Below, in pieces: positions 33,122 through 44,955 of a stretch of 64,000 nt of DNA; the first letter of the stretch is position 1, and every line of letters begins with the position of its first letter. Location of the stretch: the NCBI GenBank assembly GCA_018340805.1, contig JACMZG010001913.1, positions 34,679,458-34,743,457 of the forward strand, written 5' to 3'. Made by a program: the position numbers and the translations under genes. The notes beneath the pieces are model-generated. The model had not been told where the DNA came from and ran no database searches. It saw only the letters and a list, made by a program, of their open reading frames with translations. The DNA is from Microvelia longipes (taxonomy: Eukaryota > Arthropoda > Insecta > Hemiptera > Veliidae).

Positions 33122-35035
33122 ATAACTATTATTTTTATTTCTTCTAATATTTTAATAACTTCCATGGTCTCTAAAATTCCAAGAATTACTCCACCCCCCT
33201 CCCCATCTTATTCACGTAACCTAAAAGTATGTACGTACACATGTCACCTCTAAAAGTAAATTAATTTTCCACTTTTTGCCAAAATCATTTTTTCCTTTTT
33301 TTAAATGTTTAGAAAGAACATCAGATTTATTGCAGCCAGTGGCTCTGACCTCTTAATTCGTTTGATTTCTTAAATTTATATGTAAATGTAGATCTACCAA
33401 TCTGACTTTTTTCCACCAATCTGACCTCCTCCCCTCCCCTCTCTCTCTGACAACCTTTTATTCCCAACAATTTCAGTAAATAAATATGTACCTAATCCTA
33501 ATCCTGATGAAGCTTAACATTTTCCATCAGAAATATCTGTACATTTATTTTTATTCTGTTTTTTCTACTCCCTCATTTTTTCAATTATTATTAGTATTCC
33601 CAGAAAAATCAGTTTATTGGTCTTCTATTTTTAGAGAAAAAAAACTGTAAACTTTTTTTTCTAGAAATAGTTACGAATGTTTTACAATTTTTTCGTAATA
33701 TCAACCTTATGAAATAAATAAAAAAAATGTTGAGGGAAATTTTTAGCTCTTGGAATTTTGAAGAACCAAAAGCTAATGAATCAAACATTGAAAAATATAT
33801 TTATAGTGGTTTTTTTCCCCTATAAAAATCAATACTGTATTTGCTTTTTAGTAATTTATATTGTTTGCAAGAGAGCTTAAGCTAAGCTTAAGGGTCAGCT
33901 TGTCGAGGGTTATTTGAGTTGTAATTTCAGATTTCGTTGATTTAGTTTCGAATGCAAACTAAACGTAGATTGTATCTACATTTGTTCTTTTACTGGCTTT
34001 GTTAAAAAAATGTTGACTAAGCCTTGACATTTTTACTATTCTTTTTTCAAGCCTTTTTAAAAACTAAATATTTGATTTTTGATCTCTTGCCTAGGATTTT
34101 TTTTGCTTTTTTTGAGGTATCCATAAAAATGTATGGTATCGATACAGGACTTCGACATGCTCTAAATTTCTATCTTCAAAAAGACATATTCTGATAGAAA
34201 TTCGTTACAAAAATATTTTAACCCAGAGAATTTGGGAAAATTCTAAAATTGAGGCAAAGGTTAAACTAAAATTTATCTATCCATATTTACGTCAAAAATG
34301 TTAAACTTTTACAGCTTAACATGAAAAAAGCTTTCTTTGTCAATGGTTTATCTAAAAGCTTTTTATCTGACCTTTGATGATGATATGGTATGGTATAGGA
34401 GCTGCCATCTTTATCCATATATATTATATTACGATATTTTTAAATGTGACTTTAAATACGCCACCCATATCTCAATGAAAGGCTTATTTCAGACCATGAA
34501 ACATAGTCTTCTAAAATATATTTATATTTAAAGTAAAAGTGAGTATACCAAAAATACAAGGAAAATCAATTTAAGTAACCAAATAGATTGTATTTCTAAA
34601 ATTCAATTTTAAGGTTGACTAATTTAATTATGTTTTTTACAGGAGTAAATTTTCCCAGGGAAAGATTTTTAAAAACACATTGAAGAGGGTTTAATTTAAC
34701 CTCAACTAGGGGTCACATTCAGACCTCAGCGGTCGTTTTATTGACTGAGTTAATCTCAATTTGATTGACTTTTAAAATCCAATATAAGGGCTCTGAGGTT
34801 TTTTAGGGATTTTAGCCTTTTTTTATTGGGTTTCGGTCTTATAGGAAAGATATTCTTGTCTTTATAGATTGCTTTTAGATGTTCAATAGCAAGGTTTATT
34901 TCTTGTTTTAAAGCTTTCCCATGGATCAGTAAAAACAAGACACAAATACTATTTAAAGGAATTTACTTCCATAAAGGAGGAAAAGTTTACTTTTTTCCTC
35001 TCGGGAGAAAAGTTTCACTTACCTCTTTGTCTTAA
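33122..35035. other. AT-rich stretch, no gene recognised
   Basis: Short frames only, for example 34756-34938 on the minus strand (a Lys-rich 60-residue frame with no recognised match). No element ends or tandem arrays seen. Confidence 0.4.
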
Positions 35036-35039
35036 TATA

Positions 35040-35552
35040 CAGGAAATTAATTTAACTAGCGGAAGTGAAATATTGTTGACACAGCGATTATTTAACAAAT
35101 CCTCAGGCATGAGGCACAGTAAACTTATGTTAAAAGGACCCAGTCCCAAAGTAACTGAGGACCTCCTGAGTCTCAGCAGAAGGGACCTTAGAACAGTAAC
35201 TGGACTACTGACTGGTCACTGTCACCTCCGAAAACATCTCCATACCATTGGTATCTTTAAAGATAACCCAGTGTGTAGGCTTTGTGAATCGGAAACTGAA
35301 ACTGCATCTCACATACTTCTGAGATGTGAAGCCCTAGCCTTTCAAAGGTTCACCAACTTTGGTAGCAGCATTCTCACTAAGTTTGACTCTACCAATGAAT
35401 CACTGGTCAAAAGATCCTAGACCTAGTCCGGGAAAAAGGATTATTCTGACCTGGATCAATTGAGGGGATTGTACGATAGACTTCCAGTCGCAGTGCAAAT
35501 GGGGTTTATCCTCGACTCCAACCCCAATCTTTAATAATAATAATAATAATGG
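35040..35552 (+). pseudogene. LINE ORF2 C-terminus with (TAA)n tail
   Basis: The frame at 35073-35420 encodes the region after RNase H of an I/Jockey/R1-like non-LTR retrotransposon: DLRTVTGLLTGHCHLRKHLH, IGIFKDNPVCRLCESETETA, then SHILLRCEALAFQRF. The LTGH-HL and CRLC...ET..HIL..C signature is typical of these elements. The frame has no natural start; it is a 5'-truncated copy. After the stop, ~110 bp of 3' UTR leads to (AAT)n at about 35531-35550. A TAA-type repeat tail is known for the I clade, which is the assignment I favour. Confidence 0.75.
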
Positions 35553-36690
35553 CGACTAGATTACCTCTACCACAAAAGTGACCAGAGTTAAGTTGGCGAA
35601 CTCTTTATGAATTCATCTTAAAGTCATTGAATAGATAACCTCATGGTTTCCGGTATAACCTTTTACAAAGAGTTTAGAGCAACAACACTACAAAACCGGG
35701 GTTTATTCTATTTTATTGTATAATTTTAAGAAAACAGAAGCAAACTTCTGAACTTATGGAAAGACATTATAAACTAACTGTCAATATAAGACAAACAGTC
35801 TTTTCCAGACTGTTTGACAATAATTTTATGTTGTTACAAAGAATTGTGTTAATTTTCTTGTTAATTTATTTAGCACCGTTTTAATCAAACCCTGCTAAAT
35901 TTGATGATTCAACTAGAAGTGACTAACAACAACGATGTGTATCGTTACAATAAATAAGGTTCATTTATGTCGGCGAAAAAAGGCCAAAAGAAAAAAAAAT
36001 ATAATAATGAGAAAAATGTTGGTAGGCCTGAGTCAAGTAAACAATATTTTTGATCAGCAAAGCCACCTCAATATGTAGACACGCCCATCGATAAACTCCG
36101 CCTACTGACCGTGATAAACAAGTCGGAAAACGGCCTTTTGATCTGATCGGTTAACATTTGCGAACCTGGCCTAACACTTGCTTTTCCTTTTTAGCATTGT
36201 CGGCAGTGCCCTTAGTTTTTAACTTGAAGGTTACGATTGCATTCCTCTCTGTGGGCGCTCAGTTTAATATTATTTAAATATGTTTTACATCCGAGTATCT
36301 AAAATATTTTATATTTTTACTTATTTAAACATACTAGAGGTTTACGAAATAGGTTAACTGGTGAAATGCTTGCTTTTAAGGTCTCGGACTTAAAAACTAA
36401 TTTTTGATGGGCAGATCTTACTCTAATTAATAAGGAATTATAATGTTATTTTATGTTCAATTGGTTTAAAAGACACCATGAAGAATAACAACTAATAATT
36501 TTATGATACATCTTTGATGCTTCATTAACTAACATTTGTTTCTTTAACAAATCTTACTGAAATAAAGTTTTGTACTAGACATGAATGAATGAACTAGACT
36601 TTTGGCTTAACCCAACATTTTTACAGCTCTAAATCCTATTTTGCTCTTTTTAGCAAATTTCCTTTGGAAATTCGGCTAATGGTATAGGCG
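35553..36690. other. No gene recognised
   Basis: AT-rich, no frame or element end I can support. Confidence 0.4.
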
Positions 36691-36754
36691 TCATGGCGTC
36701 ATGGACACAAATCCGTTTCAGAGGTCCCTAATGACGAAAAACATACGTTTCGCT

Positions 36755-37240
<486 letters not shown>

Positions 37241-37419
37241 TGTCACTTTCTTGTAAACACTCTATCTTTCGAACGGATTAATATTTTTTAACCACACTTG
37301 GTACAAAAATCAACCTTCTTGTACAAAAAGTCGAAAAAACCATTGTAAATTACCGAAAACCAAAATTTAGGTCGATAAAAAAAATAAATTTCGAGTAGGG
37401 TGTCGTTTTCTATGTATTT

Positions 37420-37860
37420 TTGGGCCTCTGAGTTGAATGCCAGGGGTCCGGAGTCAATACAAGCACTCAAACTCAGGGAACCTGGGTTCAAATCCTAAAA
37501 TGGAAAAATTTTTTTACCGTTTTTTTACTTAATATAAGTTTACAACTAGAAAATAATTCTGGCACGGTGGTCCGCATGACGGGCGAATTTCCTTTGGATA
37601 CGAGCGCTCAAACCCAGAGTACCTGGGTTCAAATCCTAGTAGGGACGATAATATTTTATCGTTTTTTTACTAATATAAGTTTACAACTAGAAAATAATTC
37701 TGGCGCGGTGCTCCGCATGTCGGGCGAATTTGCTTTGGATGCGTGTTTCCGTGCTTAACAAAAATCCAGGTTGGAATGATAATTTTTATAGTTTTTTACT
37801 TTATATAAGTTTACAACTACTAAAGAAATAATTCCGGCGCGGTGGTCCGCTGAACGACAT
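37420..37860 (+). repeat. ~140-bp tandem tRNA-like repeat, 3-4 units
   Basis: Units carry TTCTGGCGCGGTGGTCCGCA, GTCGGGCGAATTTCCTTTGG, then CTGGGTTCAAATCCT, then TTTTTTACTTAATATAAGTT plus TACAACTAGAAAATAA. GGTTCAAATCC (37485 and 37630) is a good pol III B box, and runs of T follow. This suggests a tRNA-derived SINE that has multiplied in tandem. A single unit lies at 31.3 kb. Confidence 0.6.
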
Positions 37861-37869
37861 TTTTTTTTT

Positions 37870-38600
37870 TTTTTGTATAACGACATTTTGTTATAATAAA
37901 TATTAATCATACGTTAAGAAGGATAAGCTAAAATTTCATCGCTTTTCTAACTGAAATCCCTAAGGAAGGGGGTTGCGTGATTTAAATGAAAAATAATTCA
38001 TTCAATTTTGACGGATTGCAACGTTGAAGAATTTAAGACTGTAGGGAGCTTTAATCTATACATCATGATGCATAGTTTAATTACAGGATAACATACTTCT
38101 GCCACGTGTAACCAAGCGAGGCTATAACATTTTTCCAAGGAACAGAAAAGCAAATAGAAGGATATACGTTTTCTAATTAAGGGACGAAATGATTATAAAG
38201 ATTAAACACACATAAAGAAGTGAAATTAACAGACAAGATTCTTAGAATTTTCCATAACTCTTATTTTTAATTGACTTTCTTGGCAATCTTCTAATAAACC
38301 TGCTTATTTTTTGTGATTTGTGAAAATATTATTTTTTAAGAATAAAATACTATCATGTATATGAGAAAATATATCTATCTTTTAAAACAAATATTCAGGC
38401 TTAAAATGCTGGTAGACTTAATATAATTGTGCTAGACGTACCGAGAAATGAATGTGTATGTTTGTCCATTTGTGTGTTTTTACATGTCACGGTAACTGCC
38501 GTAAAAATATTCCCATTTTGATGAAACTTAAATACATGGTATACATGTACTAATTCTAATTCAACCCTAATCTTTATAGTTGATTCGTTTTAAAATAGTG
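37870..38600. other. No gene recognised
   Basis: AT-rich. 38,390-38,590 resembles the edge of a DR-type repeat (ATGTGTATGTTTGTCCATTTG) but is too diverged to assign. Confidence 0.35.
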
Positions 38601-38621
38601 GCCAATAAGGCGAACCACCAA

Positions 38622-39125
38622 AGACTGGTAGCTCAGTGGTAGAGCTCGCCTTTTGATCTGGAAGTCGATGCTACAAAAATCCAGCCGGCGGGACCATATA
38701 TAAATTTATCCCTTGTAAAGTACCCTTGGGAGGTCATGCAATTAAAGCCGGCCAACTCAGTCTAGGTTTTACGTGGTTTCTTTTGGCTGTTACCCATATT
38801 CAGGGTTGAATTTCATTCGATACAAGTCTGTAACCACGTTGTACGTTCGGTATGTGTTGGTTGGACAGGTACTGAACCGGACCGAGCTCTTTAAAAGTAG
38901 AAGATCGAATTCAACTGTGTCTGTGGTCCCACGAGTAGCGTAAGTGATTAGGAATACTGTGTTTGGTTCTAGAAGATGCCTCGAAGTAATCTACGGTCAG
39001 GGTTATCCGATTAGATTTTTCTGACTAACTTCGACATTGCTACCAGCGTCTTTCTCCTATGGGCTGTAGAGATCTAGACAGAGCAGTGAGTGCAATGTAC
39101 CGGAGAAGCTGTTGATATAGGTAAA
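38622..39125 (+). mobile_element. tRNA-derived SINE or related retroposon
   Basis: The head ACTGGTAGCTCAGTGGTAGA matches a tRNA D-arm with a near-perfect A box (TAGCTCAGTGG at 38628). A degraded T-arm follows at about 38680 (TACAAAAATCC instead of a B box). The ~430-bp body is GC-richer than its flanks and has no coding frame. The broken B box argues against a working tRNA gene. Confidence 0.6.
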
Positions 39126-39342
39126 AAATAGTAACTGGCAGAATTGATGGTCAAAAGAGAGAGTAATAATAATAGAGTAGCTAGTCTGATTAGAGGAAAT
39201 ACATTAAACCAGCTGTTAACTATGGAAAGTTGCGAATGTCCAGCGCAGGGTAGATGTACTCAGGTTTTCCCTGTCGTGTCTTACTAGTGGAGTGGCCTTT
39301 GGGAGACTGGAAGCACTACAATGGCACTACGGATTCAAGTGT

Positions 39343-39985
39343 AAAAAACGGGTACGGAAAACCTCGGAACTTTCCTCATCACTCGGATTCGCTACGCTCA
39401 TCCATCCTGCTCCCTCCTCAGATAGTAAATACATTCGTTTTATTCTCAACAGTCACCTATACAGCACTTACCACGCTCAATGCTGCTTAACTTTTATGAT
39501 CCCACAAAATTCATGGATATACTTGTCGTATTGAAACGAAACTTAGTGTGCTTATTTATTAAGTAAAGGGTGTATACTTGATGCACCAAATTTAAACTCA
39601 ATTGGATTATTTTCCAAGATTTTAAGATTTTTAAAAAACGTATACAAGTCATTCGATGCATATTTAACTAATGCTGATAATAAGATAAAACTTGTCACAT
39701 ATTGTTAGCCTTATACATTGCAAGATCTCAATCCATCGAATAATTTTACGCTTTTTATGTATTTCCAAAATGTTTGTTAAGTCATTTATGCGGGTAAATG
39801 AAGTCATAATAAATTACTTTTCGGATACACAACTACACCTATAGATCGAAGTTTGAAAAAACTACTAAACAGTTCTAAAAAACCCGAAACAAATAATTTC
39901 AGTGTCACTCCGGTTTCGGATTTTTTTTGCAAACACAATTCTTTTCCAATCTACCTACGGCATAAATAAGAGAAAAGTAAAAATA
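39343..39985 (+). repeat. DR-A dispersed repeat, long copy
   Basis: Left end ACGGGTACGGAAAACCTCGG with AACTTTCCTCATCACTCGG; CGCTACGCTCATCC; middle part with GCTGATAATAAGATAAAACT; right end CACTCCGGTTTCGGATTTTT and TACCTACGGCATAAATAAG. Same order and nearly the same length as the 9.05-kb copy, which helps define the family. Confidence 0.75.
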
Positions 39986-40004
39986 TGTAATATCAACGGT
40001 ATGT

Positions 40005-40450
40005 TCGAGTTGTTGACTCTGGGACTGTTTTGATGGAGCATTGGGACTCTGGGACTGTTTTGATGGAGCATTGTGACTCTGGCTGTTTTGATGGAGCATT
40101 GTGACTCTGGGCTGTTTTTGATAGAGCATTGTGATCTGGACAGTTTCGATGGAGCATTGTGACTCTGGGACTGTTTTGATGGAGCATTGTGACTCTGAGG
40201 CTGTTTTGATGGAGCATTGTGACTCTGGGGCTGTTTTGATGGAGCATTGTGACTCTGGGGCTGTTTTGATAGAGCATTGTGACTCTGGGACAGTTTCGAT
40301 GGAGCATTGTGACTCTGGGACTGTTTTGATGGAGCATTGTGACTCTGAGGTTGTTTTGATGGAGCATTGTGACTCTGGGGCTGTTTCGATGGAGCATTGT
40401 GACTCTGGGGTTGTTTCGATGGAGCGGAGTGACTATAGGGCTGTTTTGTG
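40005..40450. repeat. 30-bp minisatellite, ~14 copies
   Basis: Units of TTTTGATGGAGCATTGTGAC plus TCTGGGGCTG, mostly identical, with a few one- or two-base deletions in the first four units. Frames open on both strands (40131-40451 plus, 39993-40397 minus) give 10-residue repeats and are by-products of a period divisible by three. Confidence 0.95.
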
Positions 40451-42250
40451 AAAAGTGTAGAAAATAGCTCCTATATTAGTTAGTTACGCAGGAAGGAAGT
40501 CTCTGTTAACTTCTTCAAGACACGGATCATTGTCTTTACTTCTTGCCTTTTCCTAATTTCATGCAATATTTGACATAATAAAGAAGATTCACTTTTTTTC
40601 CAACCACAAAACTATGATACATTTAGTTAAAAATTCTTCAACGTTTAGAAAATTTGACACATTTAATTTATTTAGTAAAAACGAATTTAATTATCTAACA
40701 AATATATGAATAAATATAATCAATTTCATAGAATAATTAAGAGATACTTTCAAATATGTTAAGCACAGGTAAAAATGTATAAACTCAAGAAAGAGTTAAC
40801 ACAAATATTCTACTCTATTTTCAAGTCCTGAATATTATATGGTCAACTCAAGTTTTTGGAATTAAAAAATCATTGTAGACAATATTGAGGCGTTTTTATA
40901 GCAGTCACCAATATTTTTAAATACTATTTCTCAGTGTTTTAGTGAAGTAAAAAGAATAATCTCCTGACGGGGCACAATGTTAAGTTTATTGTCCTAGTAA
41001 TTACGGTAAAAAATTACTTTTTAGACTCAAAGGAGTAAATCCTTTGGGATTTGATAAGAGGCAGCAAAAGAAAAAGAATTTGATTGGTTAAAAGTCGAAA
41101 TAAGTTAAATGTCTTTTTGGAGAGCATGACAAAATGTGATATTATTTATATGCCACACAACTGCGAATAGCCTTTTTAATTTGACTCCTTTTCGTCTTGC
41201 TTTGCTCAACAAAAATATAGTCGTCATGGTAAAAAAAAGCCCTTCTTTACAGTCTTGTAACATAATATACTATTTTTAACGTAATTATTAACATAACATC
41301 TGCCAAAATAATAAAGCTTTAAATAAATTAATTAGCTATTCTGGTTGATAAGAGCATTCAAGTGTTTTTAAATTTATGAGTTGCGTAGATTTTGTTATCA
41401 GAATAACTCAATTATTTAAGCACTCGAAAACTAACAAGTATATAAATTAGATTTTATGGTAGGGTTTATATTTTGTTTAACTTTTCATTACCATAAGAAT
41501 ACGGGAAAAGTATTGAGTTTTTCCCAAAATATCTAACTGAAATTTTTGTATAATCATCCGTTTCAGCAACTTTTATGATGTTCCGAGTGGTTTTCATAAT
41601 CTATTTGTGTGAGTGTATGTGTGTCTCTCTAAGTCCCGCTGTGTTCATACTCGAGAGTTTTAACTTATTACAAAAATTAGACTTAAGTTCTAGTGTTGCT
41701 TTAGCTACTCAACCATAAAGGTTATTGAGATATCCGATAAACAATTGTGCCTCGAAGCAGCCCACCAATTTCGTGACGTGATAAGTAACAAAACTAAGTT
41801 TAGTTTTACAAATTGCAGCTTGATTTTTTTATAAAAATGATGTGAACATTTAGAGTAACTCCCTAATTTAGAATATTGCCATTAATTAATGGCAATTAAT
41901 TAATTAAATACTATTAGAAACAAAATATTCTAACTTAGGGAATTGAATAAGAATATCGTTTTCAATTAATAAAATATTAATTGAAAAACAAAGATAGATT
42001 AAGTTAGACTAATATTCCTCTTAAGGGACAAGAGTTCAATATTGTTTATATTAATAAAATATTACTGGAACAAAAATATCTTAAGGAACTTTACTGCGAC
42101 ACATGGCAAAAATCAGATGACAGCGTGGGAAAATAGTGTTAAGGGACCAATAAGGTTGGCCTGATTTGAAATTGAGGGCGTGGTTTAACATCCAGGACTA
42201 ACCTCAATGGTTCCCTCGCATTATTTGCCCACGTTGTTAACTGATTTTAG
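40451..42250. other. AT-rich stretch with degraded repeats
   Basis: 41,490-41,800 resembles an inverted, diverged DR-A copy (GGGAAAAGTATTGAG, then GTGGTTTTCATAATC and GTGTGAGTGTATGTGTG). 41,868-41,945 is an imperfect palindrome around GCCATTAATTAATGGC. No gene. Confidence 0.4.
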
Positions 42251-42322
42251 CCGTGTGCCGTAATATATATTATTCTATAACTTCAGTGAGCGCCGTGGAA
42301 TGGTCTACAATATTAACAACAC

Positions 42323-42376
42323 CAACTTCGTCTTTCCACCAATAAGACGCTTATTGGTAGAAAGACGAAGTTGGTT
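42323..42376. repeat. Strong hairpin beside BEL-2 insertion site
   Basis: CCAACTTCGTCTTTCCACCA and TGGTAGAAAGACGAAGTTGG pair, giving a ~25-bp stem with a 3-nt loop and one mismatch. It lies 20 bp upstream of the BEL-2 target duplication. The ATATATTATTCTAT that holds the target is also present just before the hairpin (42263), so hairpin plus repeat may be one small inserted unit. Confidence 0.8.
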
Positions 42377-42394
42377 TTGTTAATATATATTATT

Positions 42395-42399
42395 CTATT
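42395..42399. repeat. BEL-2 target-site duplication (left)
   Basis: CTATT immediately before the 5' LTR, repeated at 47398-47402. Confidence 0.9.
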
Positions 42400-42552
42400 T
42401 GTTGGAAGTTGACGTTGCCAAGAAACTATTATTATTATTTGTCATGTCATATATTGTTAAAATAATTAGATCGTTTTAAGATTTCACAGAAGACGTCAAG
42501 TTTATTTTATTTAGTTAGTATATTAGAAGTTAAAGTAATACTTGAGTCAATA
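42400..42552 (+). repeat. BEL-2 5' LTR
   Basis: 153 bp from TGTTGGAAGTTGACG to GAGTCAATA. Identical base for base to 47245-47397. The right end is set by the match to the 3' LTR and its target duplication; it does not end in CA. Confidence 0.93.
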
Positions 42553-42555
42553 ATT

Positions 42556-42942
42556 ATGGCGACCGTGACAGGACTGAAAAAGGCAAGAAAGGCGGCTAGA
42601 GTAAGTTTTAGCAAAATTTATAATTTAATAGAAGCTGAGCTAAGTAAGGAGGAGCCGTCATTAGAAATTTTGACAGGTAAACTAGAAAATCTAGTTTGGA
42701 AGTTCTCAGAGTTAGATGGGGTTCAATCTCAACTCATCAATGTTATGATTGAAGAAGATAGACCTGATGAGGAGATTGAAGGAGAATTAAACTCTGAGTA
42801 CGAAGATAAGTACTTTTCTGTAAAGTCACAGATAAGTGGGATGATTGAGAAAGCTAAGCGTTCAAGCGAAGTACAGACAAGCTCTGCTTCCCGCTCTCAT
42901 AAGGTGAAACTTCCTCCAATAGAGTTTAAAAATATGATTTAG
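42556..42942 (+). pseudogene. BEL-2 gag N-terminus
   Basis: Starts at ATG 42556, which overlaps the primer site, so the protein begins MATVTG from primer-site bases. It contains LKKARKAARVSFSKI and a Glu-rich, probably helical segment (residues 25-100), then SHKVKLPPIEFKN, the family's conserved KLP-I-L-x-F motif. The frame then stops. The expected continuation (VKNWLEFWSGFK) sits in the next frame at about 42,945, so one base is missing near 42,935. Gag builds the particle. Confidence 0.9.
42557..42572 (+). promoter_or_regulatory. BEL-2 primer-binding site, tRNA-Arg
   Basis: TGGCGACCGTGACAGG is the perfect complement of the 3' end (with CCA) of an insect-type tRNA-Arg as I recall it. It lies 4 bp after the LTR and forms codons 1-6 of gag. 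Confidence 0.85.
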
Positions 42943-42944
42943 AG

Positions 42945-44308
42945 GTTAAGAACTGGTTAGAGTTTTGGAGTGGGTTCAAAACTATTCATTTGAACACAGA
43001 ACTGACAGGGGAGGAAAAGTTTCAGTACCTATTAAGATCTTTTAAAGAGGGTTCAAGAGCTAGAGAGTTAGTAGAGAGCTATCCTCCTACTAAAGAAAAT
43101 TATAGTAAAGCTCTTGATAGTTTAAAATCGAGATATGGTACTGATGAGCTTTTGATTGAATTATATGTAAGGGAGCTTTTACACTTAGTCATTTCTAACA
43201 GTAGAGTTAAATTCTCGCTCGCGCAGCTGTACGATAAGTTAGAGACGCAGTTACGCGCGCTTGAGTCACTAGGGGTTACTAAGGAGAAGTACGCAGCCAT
43301 GTTGTATCCTCTGGTGGAATCTAGTCTACCTGAGGAGACATTACGAGCGTGGCAACGGACTTTATCCTTAGCTGATTATAAACCTAGTGGGGAACAGGGA
43401 GATCCTACAGTTAATAAACTGTCCAAGTTAATAAAATTTGTTCAGTCTGAGGTGGAAAGCGAACAACGTATACAGTTAGCGATATCTGGGTTCGGAACTG
43501 TAAGTATTGGCGAAAGGAAAAAAGCATCTGAGACCAAGCAAAGCACGGCTGATAGAGTAAGCACGCCCAGTGCTGCGACATTACTTACACCAGTCTCTTC
43601 AGATAATAAGTATGATAAAAGAGCTGGGGGAAGTAATGAAGTAAAAGTTAAATGTGTTTTTTGTGATTTGCCTCATGAAAGTAGGGAGTGTCTTAAGGCG
43701 CAAACCATGACACTTGATGACAAAAGGCAAATAATAGTTTCGAAAAGGCATTGTTTCCGATGTTTACGTAAAAACCATACAGCAAAATTCTGTCGAGTTA
43801 GAGTTAGATGTGTAATCTGTAGTATGGGTCATTATGAACTTTTATGTCCTGAATTAATTAAATTTAAGTCCAAGGGTAAAATAGAAGGTAAAACAGATTC
43901 GGCTTTAAGTAATTTGCAAGAAAATTCCAATGTTTATTTACAAACTGTCATGGTAAAAATTTTAGGTAAAAAGGGGGATTTTGTTGTTCGAGCAATATTT
44001 GATTCTGGTTCTCATAAATCTTATATCTCAAAATCTTTGTTAAAAATCTTGAAACTTGAACCGATAGGGGCAAAAGAAATTACGCATATTTTATTTGGAG
44101 GGAAAAAAGAAAATCAAAAACACTTGGCTTATAAAATTAAAGCATCGTCAATTGAGGGGGGAAGTGTTTACGAACTTAATGTTTATGATAAAGATCAAAT
44201 TTGTGGACCTATTCCTAGCATTGTTGACCGAAAAATAATTAAGGAATTAGAAACAAGGGGCATTTATTTCAGTGATATTGGAAAATCGGAAACTTGTATT
44301 GAACTTTT
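42945..44308 (+). pseudogene. BEL-2 gag C-terminus and protease (interrupted)
   Basis: Begins in frame at VKNWLEFW, ahead of the first Met at 42990. Capsid-like part with KFQYLLRSF and AL.SLKSRYG (residues 10-60). Three Cys/His knuckles at about residues 222-295 (CVFCDLPHESREC, CFRCLRKNHTAKFC, CVICSMGHYELLC) for nucleic-acid binding. Aspartic protease at residues ~330-350 with VRAIFDSGSHKSYIS (DSG motif intact). At 44,308 the frame enters the inserted Merlin-like element; the last ~10 residues to the stop at 44,339 belong to that element. Beyond the insertion the same frame continues as ELLLGAD, the expected protease-end segment. Confidence 0.92.
44301..44308. repeat. 8-bp target duplication of the Merlin-like insertion (left)
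   Basis: GAACTTTT, repeated at 45279-45286. Confidence 0.9.
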
Positions 44309-44466
44309 GGTACTCTTTTACCTAGTTACCCACCCCTAAAATCACTTAAAAATAACGTATTTTGGAGTGTTGGTTAGGGAAAATGAGTTAAATAAAACAT
44401 TTTGTATTTGCAGCCTATTTTATGTTGTGAAAAAAAAATAACAATCTGATCTTATAATTCAATAAA

Positions 44467-44830
44467 TTGGTTTATTCTTTTATGTTTAAAACACGTAATG
44501 TCAAGATGGAAAGATTGTTTAAAACGTATGGTATTGCAGGGCTTGGAATTTTAAAAACTGAAAGACTGTGCAGTGAGTGTGGGAAAGATATGATGTTAAG
44601 GGGACACCAAGAAGGCAAAAATTATGGGATTTGGAGGTGCAGAAATTTGTGGTGCCGTTGGTCCTCCTTATTTCATGTTGGATGTCCTCATATCTCATTC
44701 CACCACGACACCAGAAATAACTCAGCATAAATGCTTCTTTTAAAGTAACTTTAGCATTTTCGAAAAATGTGCCGGTTAAAGGCACCTGCCGATTTCCTGC
44801 AATTTTTCTTTCTGCACCTCCAAATCCCAT
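44467..44830. pseudogene. Merlin-type transposase N-terminal fragments, both strands
   Basis: Plus strand 44467-44730 reads MERLFKTYGIAGLGILKTE, then LCSECGKDMMLRG and NYGIWRCRN: a CXXC zinc-type site and the Trp-Arg-Cys motif. The reading then breaks down because the centre is oriented the other way. Minus strand from 44830 gives ERKIAG...VPLTGTFFENAKV and ALSYFW-like residues (FMLSYFWCRGG), the next part of the same domain. So the natural protein order is seen only by reading from the right arm leftwards (44955 to ~44650). No DDE residues remain. Assignment to Merlin/IS1595-like transposases is from motif memory. Confidence 0.65.
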
Positions 44831-44955
44831 AATTTTTGCCTTCTTGGGGTCCCCTTAACATCATATCTTTCCCACACTCACTGCACAGTCTTTCAGTTTT
44901 TAAAATTCCAAGCCCTGCAATACATACGTTTTAAACAATCTTTCCATCTTGACAT

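Noticed and set aside
33495..33535. CTGATGA at 33.5 kb as hammerhead core
   Set aside because: No GAAA or stem II follows.
34756..34938. Lys-rich 60-residue minus-strand frame as a host exon
   Set aside because: No recognisable family, no splice context, composition fits AT-rich background.
38622..38695. tRNA gene
   Set aside because: The A box is good but the T-arm lacks a proper B box and the anticodon stem does not close well. A long non-tRNA body follows, so SINE is the better call.
39993..40451. Frames of 106 and 134 residues over the 30-bp array
   Set aside because: Same reasoning: period divisible by three leaves frames open by chance.
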